Positions 1-5,008 of a stretch of 5,008 bases of DNA are shown in pieces. The notes under the pieces are model-generated. The model saw only the letters and a program-made list of their open reading frames with translations, was not told the DNA's origin and did no database searches. The first letter of the stretch is position 1. Every line of letters begins with the position of its first letter. A program made the position numbers and the translations under genes. The DNA is from Chlamydiia bacterium (GTDB taxonomy: Bacteria > Chlamydiota > Chlamydiia > Chlamydiales > FEN-1388), in assembly GCA_028293095.1 (NCBI GenBank), contig JAQGPK010000195.1, forward strand, positions 1-5,008, written 5' to 3'.

Positions 1-371
1 GCTCAAAAGCTACTCTTTTATCTGAAGAGCTAGGAGGAGATGTAGTTGACTGGAGCGATCTTCTCGAACACTGGTCTGATTTCGATTTTGTCATCTCTGG
101 TGTTACAAGTCCAACTGCCATTTTGAAATCCAAATCTCCCTATCTTCCCAAGGACAAATTGCTCATCGATCTTGCCGTGCCTCGTAATATCGCCCCAGAT
201 ATTGGATGTACCCTTCTCAATATTGATGATTTAAACACACTTCTTGAGAAAAGAAAAGTGGCTCTGCAAACATCAATCAAAGATTCAGAAGCTGTCATCG
301 AACAGCTTATCGAAAAGCAAATTATTCGGTTTAAAGAGAAAACAACTTTATATAAATTATTATCAGCTTAA
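1..371 (+). CDS. hemA: Glutamyl-tRNA reductase, 3' end (partial)
   Basis: The gene runs in from the left edge; whole codons begin at base 3 and give 122 residues before a TAA. Glutamyl-tRNA reductase makes glutamate-1-semialdehyde from Glu-tRNA(Glu) with NADPH, the first committed step of C5 tetrapyrrole (heme) synthesis in the cytosol. The visible part is the second half of the NADPH-binding domain. It contains FVISGVTSP (visible residues 29-37, the usual 'D.vISatgsP' strand), IDLAVPRNI (55-63, matching the family hallmark iDlavPRdi) and NIDDL (73-77) leading into the long spine helix. Only 45 residues follow IDDL. In E. coli HemA roughly 115 follow, so the C-terminal dimerization domain is missing. 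Short HemA proteins of this kind are known in Chlamydia. The stop is followed at once by an inverted repeat and the ndh promoter. Family assignment is secure; the N-terminal catalytic domain lies outside the window. Confidence 0.9.
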   Translation, partial: SKATLLSEELGGDVVDWSDLLEHWSDFDFVISGVTSPTAILKSKSPYLPKDKLLIDLAVPRNIAPDIGCTLLNIDDLNTLLEKRKVALQTSIKDSEAVIEQLIEKQIIRFKEKTTLYKLLSA

Positions 372-387
372 CCGCAATTTGTATAAT
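360..387 (+). promoter_or_regulatory. Likely sigma70-type promoter for ndh
   Basis: A perfect -10 hexamer TATAAT lies at 382-387. Sixteen bases upstream, TTATCA (360-365) matches four of six bases of the -35 consensus TTGACA. The predicted transcription start is near 394, giving a leader of about 59 nt before the ndh ATG at 453. The -35 overlaps the last codons of hemA, so ndh can be transcribed independently of hemA. Prediction from sequence only. Confidence 0.55.
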
Positions 388-399
388 GTTATCGCGGTT
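370..399. repeat. 6-bp inverted repeat around the ndh -10 box
   Basis: AACCGC at 370-375 is matched exactly by GCGGTT at 394-399, with an 18-nt spacer. The left arm begins inside the hemA stop codon and the spacer contains TATAAT. It could be an operator site overlapping the promoter, or a weak transcript hairpin ending hemA (the right arm is followed by only a few T residues, so it is a poor intrinsic terminator). The symmetry is directly visible; any role is inference, and a 6-bp match with this spacing can arise by chance. Confidence 0.35.
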
Positions 400-439
400 T
401 TAGAAGATCTATGGTATCATACCTCATTACTTTTTATTT

Positions 440-444
440 AAAGG
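440..444 (+). promoter_or_regulatory. Shine-Dalgarno site that sets the ndh start
   Basis: AAAGG ends 8 nt before the ATG at 453. The in-frame upstream ATG at 411 would add 14 hydrophobic residues ahead of the first beta strand of the FAD fold, which family members do not have. This site and the position of the GGGFAG motif favour 453 as the true start. Confidence 0.65.
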
Positions 445-452
445 TCATCGTT

Positions 453-1772
453 ATGGGATATCCAAAGGTCATCATTATTGGTGGCGGTTTCGCCGGACTC
501 AATGCAGCCAAGGCCTTAAACAAAGCTGAAGTTGACCTCTTACTGCTCGATAAATCCAACCATCATCTCTTTCAACCCCTTCTCTATCAAGTCGCAACGG
601 CCGCCCTGTCAGCAGATAATATCGCCTCCCCTTTACGAAAAATCCTCAAAAATCAAAAAAACACTTCTGTGTTCCTGGCAGATATTGCATCGATTGACAA
701 ACATAAAAAAGAGGTCATCGCTGCAAATGGTGATCGTTTTTCGTATAATTTCTTGATTGTTGCGCCTGGCGCTAGACACTCCTATTTTGGAAACAATCAA
801 TGGGAAGCTCTTGCTCCCGGCTTAAAAACAGTCAGTGATGCGTTAAACATTAGAGAGCGTATTCTACTCAGTTATGAACGAGCAGAACGAGCAGAAAACT
901 GCGAAAAGGCGGCCCGATTTTTGCGCTTTATCATTATTGGAGGTGGTCCTACAGGTGTAGAGATGGCAGGTGCCATCGCCGAAATTGCAACACAATCACT
1001 GACAAAAAACTTTCGCCATATACAGCCAGAACAGACAAAAATTTATTTGATTGAAGGCGAAAGCCATGTCCTGCCCACCTTTCCTAAAAAGCTAAGTATC
1101 AGAGCGCAGCAGGATCTTGAAAAGCTAGGAGTAGAAGTATTAGTAAAGACCCTCGTCACTCAAGTCACCCCAGATGGCGTGTGGCTTGGAGACAAATTTA
1201 TTGAAAGCCCTAATATCATTTGGGCAGCAGGCACTCAAGCCTCACCTCTGATTGGCTCGCTTGATACACCACTTGATCGCTGTGGAAGAGCCATCGTTAA
1301 TCCAGATCTATCTATACCAGGCCATCCAGAAATTTTTGTGATTGGAGATGCAGCACACTGTATCGATAAAAAGAAGAAAAAACCTCTGCCAGGTGTGGCC
1401 TCTGTTGCGATCCAACAAGGCCGCTATGTCGCCCGTATCATTGCCCATAACACTCCCCCTGAAAAACGCAAAGCCTTTGCTTATTTTGATAAAGGGATTA
1501 TGGCAACTGTTGGAAAAGCCAAAGCAGTGGCGGCCGTTGGAAAACTCAAAATTTCAGGATATCTGGCATGGCTTGCCTGGTGCTTTGTCCACATCTTTTA
1601 CTTAGTCAGTTTTACCAACCGACTGCTTGTGCTCTTTCACTGGCTCTATCTGTATATCTTTAATAAGCGGCGTATCAGACTCATTATTAGACCTGTCTCA
1701 GACTTTGACGATCCGCTCTATACAGAAGAGCAAAAAATCCCAAAATCTGAAAGGTATACTGATTCTTACTGA
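453..1772 (+). CDS. ndh: Type II NADH:quinone oxidoreductase (NDH-2)
   Basis: Encodes 439 aa, close to E. coli Ndh (434). NDH-2 is a peripheral inner-membrane flavoprotein that passes electrons from NADH to quinone without pumping ions. Seen in order: FAD Rossmann loop IIIGGGFAGL (residues 7-16) with acidic D33 ending the second strand; NHHLFQPLLYQVAT (36-49), a family hallmark; the second nucleotide fold IIIGGGPTGVEMAG (160-173) with E201, an acidic residue that fits NADH rather than NADPH; WAAGTQASPL (257-266); FAD-binding VIGDAAH (296-302); AIQQGRYVA (319-327), the quinone-site region; then YFDKGIMATVGKAKAVA (345-361). An aromatic C-terminal segment (about 371-412, with WCFVHIFYLVSFTNRL) corresponds to the membrane-anchoring part of the family. 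Residues 306-310 are five lysines. The gene has its own promoter and overlaps the convergent downstream gene by 7 bp. The broad family is certain; the exact quinone is not shown. Confidence 0.95.
   Translation: MGYPKVIIIGGGFAGLNAAKALNKAEVDLLLLDKSNHHLFQPLLYQVATAALSADNIASPLRKILKNQKNTSVFLADIASIDKHKKEVIAANGDRFSYNFLIVAPGARHSYFGNNQWEALAPGLKTVSDALNIRERILLSYERAERAENCEKAARFLRFIIIGGGPTGVEMAGAIAEIATQSLTKNFRHIQPEQTKIYLIEGESHVLPTFPKKLSIRAQQDLEKLGVEVLVKTLVTQVTPDGVWLGDKFIESPNIIWAAGTQASPLIGSLDTPLDRCGRAIVNPDLSIPGHPEIFVIGDAAHCIDKKKKKPLPGVASVAIQQGRYVARIIAHNTPPEKRKAFAYFDKGIMATVGKAKAVAAVGKLKISGYLAWLAWCFVHIFYLVSFTNRLLVLFHWLYLYIFNKRRIRLIIRPVSDFDDPLYTEEQKIPKSERYTDSY
876..893 (+). repeat. Perfect 9-bp tandem duplication inside ndh
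   Basis: GAACGAGCA occurs twice back to back (876-884, 885-893), followed by a further GAA. It is in frame and encodes ERA-ERA-E at Ndh residues 142-148, in the helix linking the FAD domain to the NADH-binding fold. This link is Glu/Ala/Arg-rich in the family, so a length change of three residues should be tolerated. Probably a small replication-slippage duplication. Confidence 0.8.
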
Positions 1773-2230
1773 TATTTTTTGGAACTGCTACTCGTTTGCG
1801 CCTTATCGCTTGGATCTGAAAGGTAATGAGATAATGTTGGTGCTTTCTCTTCTTTTTTCTCTTCTCTGAGCCTTCTACTAGAAATCGGTGCTGAACTACC
1901 CCTGCTTGAACTTAGAGACACAGACTGCATAGCAGTTTGTACCGACTTGATAGAATTTGAAGCATTCTTCCCTGTATTCTGCGCCCTGGCTGTATCTAAA
2001 ATTGTAGTAACCTGTTCTGAACTCTCCGACCCATTGCTGGTTTTAAAAAACGAGCGTTCTTTCACAACATCTTTAGTCCTCACCAGTTCTTCTAAGGAAT
2101 CAAAAGAGCCGAATAATTGAAGATTTGGTATCTCAAATTTAGACTTTGATGGTTTTAAAGTGACAGCTACAGGGTATGAAGTATCCTTACCCATATTTTT
2201 AAATTTATTATTAGTAATCGAAAAGGTCAT
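1766..2230 (-). CDS. Ser-rich, mostly disordered 154-aa protein of unknown function
   Basis: I do not recognise this protein. The ATG at 2230 has a strong Shine-Dalgarno (AGGAG, 6-nt spacing) and a TATAAT -10 box 31 nt upstream, so it is very likely expressed. Serine makes up 30 of 154 residues. Residues 1 to about 60 look partly ordered, with alternating hydrophobics (YPVAVTLKP, FEIPNLQLFGSF). The rest is low complexity: Ser/Thr/Asn-rich, then a charged stretch (RRLREEKKEEK) and an SSSSKK tail. There is no signal peptide, membrane segment or cysteine. The 3' end overlaps the convergent ndh by 7 bp. The composition resembles secreted effectors or substrates of type III secretion in intracellular bacteria, which is only a suggestion; it could equally be a lineage-specific orphan. 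The gap from the upstream minus-strand gene, with a terminator between them, makes it a single-gene unit. Confidence 0.75.
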   Translation of the reverse strand: MTFSITNNKFKNMGKDTSYPVAVTLKPSKSKFEIPNLQLFGSFDSLEELVRTKDVVKERSFFKTSNGSESSEQVTTILDTARAQNTGKNASNSIKSVQTAMQSVSLSSSRGSSAPISSRRLREEKKEEKAPTLSHYLSDPSDKAQTSSSSKKYQ

Positions 2231-2261
2231 AAAAAACTCCTATGTTTCTAATTGTCAAGAA

Positions 2262-2267
2262 ATTATA
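2262..2267 (-). promoter_or_regulatory. Probable -10 box for the Ser-rich gene
   Basis: The minus strand reads TATAAT here, 31 nt before the ATG at 2230, which predicts a short leader of about 25 nt. The -35 region (about 2285-2290) is only T-rich (TTTTTA) and does not resemble TTGACA well. The A/T-rich sequence upstream could act as an UP-element-like region. Prediction only. Confidence 0.45.
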
Positions 2268-2280
2268 GCAGCTTTCGCCA

Positions 2281-2413
2281 TTAATAAAAATAAAAAATTA
2301 ATAATTTATTATTTATATTTTTTCTTAAAATAATAAAAAATTCTCTATAACTAGAATTAATATTTTTTAAAATTAATTAAAGAAAAATTAGGAAAATCAG
2401 CCTAATTAATTTA
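2281..2413. other. Extremely AT-rich intergenic stretch
   Basis: Only about 10 of the 120 bases from 2281 to 2400 are G or C; the first 60 contain one. It consists of A-tracts, T-tracts and small AT palindromes, for example AATAAT-TT-ATTATT at 2300-2313. No open reading frame, RNA gene or DnaA-box cluster is apparent. It contains the terminator of the upstream minus-strand gene and borders the promoter of the downstream one. The composition suggests intrinsically curved or easily melted DNA. Confidence 0.8.
2378..2407 (-). terminator. Weak intrinsic terminator of the cinA / membrane-protein unit
   Basis: On the minus strand AATTAGG and CCTAATT (2407-2401 and 2392-2386) form a 7-bp stem with an 8-nt loop, followed by a T-rich run (TTTTTCTTT, overlapping the end of the stem). 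It begins 7 nt after the stop codon of the 404-aa gene. Position and T-tract are right for a Rho-independent terminator, but the stem has only three G-C type pairs (GG/CC plus one more at most), so it may be inefficient. Confidence 0.5.
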
Positions 2414-3628
2414 TTACTCTTCAGATGGGCCTTGTGGCTTTTTCTGCATCACAAGATCCAACGCATTGAACTTTGTAAGACAACGTCTCAGCTCTTGGAT
2501 AATCTCTTCACGATCAGGAAATTCTTGGTACTCGGGACTTCCCAACATCTGGCCAACTTCTGCAAAAGGCTGCATTAAAAGAGCTGCATTAATTTCCTTA
2601 TTCTTCTGGAAGGCGCAAGCTACAATCTGCTCAATATGACGAAGTGATAAGAGAATGACATCGTGCAAAGAGGCCTGTTTTTGCTTTGAAATAGCAATAT
2701 ATTTTTTTGTAAGTTCACTCAGCATGGCACTCGCTTGAAAACCTCCTTCTTCACAGTTCATTTCAACCGCAACTTTCCCGCACTTTTCAATAAAAAGAAG
2801 CGGAATATAGGCAGTTGGTGGGTGCGACTTGATAAAATAGAGGCTAATCTTTCCTAAAGTTTTTATCACTTCATCAGCTATTGGAATCATTCGTGAGTCA
2901 AGAGCACATTGATAGATCCATTCCAAACGCTTTCCAATATAAAAGGAAAGATAGTTCACTTTATCAAGAAAAGAGACGCCCTCAGACCGTAGAGGATTGC
3001 TTACAAAACTTTTATTCACAGCCCCACTATAGCCTTCAATAATGGCCACAATCTGAGAAAGAGCTGAGACTGCAATATGAGAGCTGCCTTTCTGAATTGA
3101 TTTTTGAGCCACTTCAACTACATTGTTGAGCCACTCAAATCCTTCACCTTCACGTCCTTCAGAAATAGACTTCAAGCAGTTGCGTTTCATCTTCTCAAGA
3201 AGAAATTGATGATTGCTATATCTCCCTATTCTTCGAAGGTAGCTATAGAGCACATCCACAGCAATACCACAAAAAAGTATCCAAGCAATGAGTAGTATTC
3301 GTGTCAGCTGCGGCACAACTCCTAAGGCAGAACTTAAGACCATATAATAAGAAAACAAAGAAAAGATAACGAGCGTAGAAAGATGAGTGAAGATACTCCA
3401 ATCACTGAAAAAGAGCTCTTGCGCTCGAGGAACACTTCTTTGCTCTGTTCTCTGAAGCAGCATCCATGCAAATGAGAGAGCAAAAAAGGCAGAAAAAAGA
3501 ACAAGTGCCCCAACAACAGTCATGACAGTGTAGCAAAGAGTAAAATCAGCAGGAGTTAGAGAAACGGAACCAAAAACTTGTAGGGCAAAAATAAAGGAGG
3601 CAACTACTGCAAGTATCGTTCCAAACAT
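2414..3628 (-). CDS. Uncharacterised membrane protein, four TM segments plus helical domain
   Basis: I do not recognise the family. The 404-aa product has hydrophobic segments at about residues 3-22, 31-58, 79-103 and 110-130. A positively charged turn follows the last one (YLRRIGRYS), which by the positive-inside rule puts the C-terminal region in the cytoplasm. Residues about 135-404 form a soluble, apparently all-helical region without obvious catalytic motifs, ending in a polar tail (KKPQGPSEE). The first segment could be a signal anchor; there is no clear cleavage site. The ATG at 3628 has AAGGA 6 nt upstream. The gene begins 55 nt after the cinA stop on the same strand, so co-transcription is likely. 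The layout suggests a scaffold or sensor-like membrane protein with a helical-repeat-like tail, but no function can be assigned. It may be a conserved hypothetical of its lineage. Confidence 0.85.
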   Translation of the reverse strand: MFGTILAVVASFIFALQVFGSVSLTPADFTLCYTVMTVVGALVLFSAFFALSFAWMLLQRTEQRSVPRAQELFFSDWSIFTHLSTLVIFSLFSYYMVLSSALGVVPQLTRILLIAWILFCGIAVDVLYSYLRRIGRYSNHQFLLEKMKRNCLKSISEGREGEGFEWLNNVVEVAQKSIQKGSSHIAVSALSQIVAIIEGYSGAVNKSFVSNPLRSEGVSFLDKVNYLSFYIGKRLEWIYQCALDSRMIPIADEVIKTLGKISLYFIKSHPPTAYIPLLFIEKCGKVAVEMNCEEGGFQASAMLSELTKKYIAISKQKQASLHDVILLSLRHIEQIVACAFQKNKEINAALLMQPFAEVGQMLGSPEYQEFPDREEIIQELRRCLTKFNALDLVMQKKPQGPSEE

Positions 3629-3663
3629 ATATCATCCTTGTTTCACTACTTCTATAAAATCCA

Positions 3664-3676
3664 TGCTTACAAAGCA
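3664..3676 (-). other. Small hairpin in the cinA / membrane-protein gap
   Basis: TGCTT and AAGCA flank a 3-nt loop, 7 nt past the cinA stop codon. On the minus strand it is followed by TGGATTTTATAG, which lacks a proper T-tract, so it is not a convincing terminator. It might mark an RNA-processing or stability element between the two genes, or mean nothing. The remaining gap holds only the AAGGA Shine-Dalgarno and a poor -10-like TATAGA at 3651-3656. Confidence 0.2.
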
Positions 3677-3683
3677 AATGAAT

Positions 3684-4949
3684 TTATATATGACCCTTTA
3701 CATAGATAAAAAGCTCGACGAGTAAATTTTGGATTGTTCTTTCCATCAACACTTCACGATTTCCATGCAAGTGCATGACCCAAGAATGCGTAGGATAGCC
3801 TAACCGAGCAATCGAGGCGCAAATAGTTCCTACAGGAGTTTTTTCACTTCCTCCTTGTGGACCTAAAACACCAGATACTGCCACTCCAATCATCGTTTTC
3901 ATATCATCACGCACATGCTCCGCCATTTGGCTTGTCACTTCCACACTTACAGCCCCTTTTTGCAAAAGGGTCTCCTCGTTCACACGAAGACTCTGTATCT
4001 TTACCTCATTGGAGTAAGAGATCACTCCACCTTGAAAATAGCTCGATGCGCCCGCTTGCGCAACAAACCGAGCAGCAAGTGCGCCTCCCGTACAAGACTC
4101 AGCTGTAGCTAGAGTGATCTTATGTTCCATAAGATATTTATGAAGGGTTTCTATAATGGTTCCTGAATGGCTTTCATAGATATTTTCCGCAAATCGATTT
4201 TGAATAGATAAAAGAGGTTCTTTGATAATCTGCAAAAATTCTAATTCATTTTCTGAGAGAGCCTTCAGGTGTAAAGATACAACTCCATAGCCTGGATAGA
4301 TTCCGCAGGAAATTCTGGGATCTTGCCGTTCAATCTCACGGACAATAGGGTCCATTTGAGATTCTGTAAGGCGCATAAAGTGTACTGGATGAATAAAAAG
4401 TCTTTTTGTAGTAGGTGCACTTTTTTTAAGAAAAGGTATTATAGAGTCTTTTACCATCTCACGCATCTCAGCAGGTACTCCTGGTAGCATGAGTACCAAG
4501 CTCCCCGGAAAGCGAGCCTCATCTTTGATACTATAGCCCGAAGCTGTCCCCAAGCGATTAGGAATACGCTCAACACCTCTACCTGTAATCACTGTCGCTT
4601 GATCTTGAAGAGTTGCTTTTGCATGGGGGGGAAGGTGTGCAAAATCTATTTTTAATTTTTCAAAAAGCTCAGTATCTAACTCGCAAGAGAGCTGAAAAAG
4701 ATCGGCAACTATCTGTCTTGTATGATCATCACACGTTGAACCCAGACCACCTGTTGTAATTACAAAGGAGCCCCTTTCTAAAGCACTCTTAAGAACTTCT
4801 TGTACAGCTTTAGCATCGTCACTAACTGCAATATGTTTGGAAACTAAAAAGCCCTCATGTAAGAGAGTCTGGGCGATAAAGCTCGCGTTAGAATTTGTTG
4901 TGTACCCATATAGGACCTCATCACCAATTGCAATCAGTTCAATGTTCAT
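3684..4949 (-). CDS. cinA: CinA family protein: nicotinamide-nucleotide amidase with N-terminal MoCF-type domain
   Basis: The 421-aa product has the full two-domain CinA layout (usual length about 400-430). The N-terminal COG1058/MoCF-biosynthesis domain, linked in studied CinA proteins to ADP-ribose pyrophosphatase activity, shows IAIGDEVLYG (6-15), NSNASFIAQ (19-27), GGLGSTCDDHT (67-77), NRLGTASGY (131-139) and LPGVPAEM (155-162). The C-terminal CinA/PncC domain, which deamidates NMN to nicotinate mononucleotide and so recycles NAD breakdown products, shows AESCTGG (283-289, with the conserved Ser), GVISYSNEVK (308-317), KGAVS (331-335), SGVLGPQGG (359-367) and PVGTI (372-376). Two motifs deviate from the usual GGLGPT and GIAGP forms, but the core Asp and Ser residues remain. 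The ATG at 4949 is the only possible start: an in-frame TAA lies upstream at 4989-4991 with no other start codon between. It overlaps the preceding gene's stop (ATGA). Cytosolic. Confidence 0.95.
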   Translation of the reverse strand: MNIELIAIGDEVLYGYTTNSNASFIAQTLLHEGFLVSKHIAVSDDAKAVQEVLKSALERGSFVITTGGLGSTCDDHTRQIVADLFQLSCELDTELFEKLKIDFAHLPPHAKATLQDQATVITGRGVERIPNRLGTASGYSIKDEARFPGSLVLMLPGVPAEMREMVKDSIIPFLKKSAPTTKRLFIHPVHFMRLTESQMDPIVREIERQDPRISCGIYPGYGVVSLHLKALSENELEFLQIIKEPLLSIQNRFAENIYESHSGTIIETLHKYLMEHKITLATAESCTGGALAARFVAQAGASSYFQGGVISYSNEVKIQSLRVNEETLLQKGAVSVEVTSQMAEHVRDDMKTMIGVAVSGVLGPQGGSEKTPVGTICASIARLGYPTHSWVMHLHGNREVLMERTIQNLLVELFIYVKGHI

Positions 4950-5008
4950 GCTCGTACGCTCAGCCCCCTGATAAGAAGTTCTGGATGATTATTTATCCAA
5001 GGAAAACA
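4946..5008 (-). CDS. 3' end of an unidentified gene upstream of cinA (partial)
   Basis: On the minus strand one frame stays open from the window edge for 20 codons and ends in a TGA that overlaps the cinA start codon (ATGA). The visible C-terminus contains PWINNHPELL and ends in RGLSVRA. Twenty codons are too few to name a family. Support comes from the tight stop/start overlap, the same strand as cinA, and the absence of a well-placed Shine-Dalgarno for cinA, which fits translational coupling. The other two frames are closed within a few codons of the edge. An open run this short can occur by chance, so confidence is moderate. Confidence 0.55.
   Translation of the reverse strand, partial: CFPWINNHPELLIRGLSVRA
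4964..4969 (-). promoter_or_regulatory. Distant purine-rich site before cinA
   Basis: The minus strand reads AGGGGG here, 14 nt before the cinA ATG. That is farther than the usual 5-9 nt for a Shine-Dalgarno site, and nothing better lies closer. It lies inside the end of the upstream reading frame. Initiation may therefore depend on ribosomes finishing that frame at the ATGA overlap. Confidence 0.3.

Noticed and set aside
411..452. Upstream in-frame ATG at 411 as the ndh start
   Set aside because: It would add 14 hydrophobic residues before the FAD fold, lacks a well-placed SD, and the ATG at 453 has AAAGG 8 nt upstream and fits the family N-terminus.
532..756. Alternate-frame open frames within ndh (also 1342-1605 and 1627-1869)
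   Set aside because: They overlap the conserved NDH-2 reading frame and encode no recognisable protein.
1369..1382. A-rich run in ndh (five lysine codons) as a programmed frameshift site
   Set aside because: The ndh frame continues intact through it with conserved motifs on both sides, and no downstream stimulating structure or alternative product is evident.
2253..2258. Perfect TTGACA on the minus strand as a -35 box
   Set aside because: The matching -10 would fall on the T-run and start codon near 2230-2235, which is impossible for expressing the gene; the TATAAT at 2262-2267 lies upstream of it, so it is not a partner.
2281..2413. AT-rich stretch as a replication origin
   Set aside because: No DnaA-box cluster or typical origin neighbours (dnaA, dnaN, gidA) are seen. 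One partial DnaA-box-like TTATCCAAG at 4993-5001 is isolated, distant and inside a reading frame.
3334..3516. 60-residue hydrophobic open frame on the minus strand
   Set aside because: It is an alternate frame inside the membrane-segment part of the 404-aa gene; hydrophobic codon content in one frame produces this.
3857..4112. Two plus-strand open frames antisense to cinA
   Set aside because: They lie entirely within well-conserved cinA coding sequence, have no recognisable product, and are typical antisense shadows.
1..5008. Mobile element, CRISPR array, tRNA or defence system
   Set aside because: No terminal inverted repeats, transposase or integrase motifs, regularly spaced repeats or tRNA-like cloverleaf sequence were found on either strand; gene content is mainly housekeeping.

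Overview
This window looks like chromosome of a low-GC (roughly 40% by eye), host-associated bacterium. The best guess is a member of the Chlamydiae, probably an environmental (Parachlamydia/Simkania/Waddlia-like) lineage rather than Chlamydia itself. The main pointer is a glutamyl-tRNA reductase that ends about 45 residues after its NADPH domain, as the short chlamydial HemA proteins do. The unfamiliar membrane protein and the Ser-rich orphan protein fit the idea but do not prove it. The assignment is inference; no rRNA, tRNA or other decisive marker is present.

Plus-strand half (1-1772): the 3' end of hemA (tetrapyrrole synthesis) is followed, after an 81-nt gap, by a complete ndh gene for a type II NADH:quinone oxidoreductase. 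The gap holds a good sigma70-type promoter, and a 6-bp inverted repeat flanks its -10 box.

Minus-strand half (1766-5008), read right to left: the last 20 codons of an unidentified upstream gene overlap the start of cinA (ATGA overlap). Next comes complete, two-domain cinA (NMN deamidase / ADP-ribose pyrophosphatase family), then, 55 nt later, a 404-aa protein with four predicted membrane segments and a long helical C-terminal region. These three probably form one transcription unit, closed by a weak hairpin plus T-tract terminator near 2378-2407. After an extremely AT-rich intergenic stretch, a separate small gene encodes a 154-aa Ser-rich, largely disordered protein with its own Shine-Dalgarno and a likely -10 box. 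It converges on ndh and overlaps its 3' end by 7 bp.

Functionally, ndh (NADH reoxidation) and cinA (NMN recycling) both touch pyridine-nucleotide metabolism, and hemA supplies heme to the respiratory chain, but ndh and cinA lie in different, convergent transcription units, so no shared system is implied. I see no phage, transposon, CRISPR, toxin-antitoxin or defence island. The least explained items are the 404-aa membrane protein and the Ser-rich protein.
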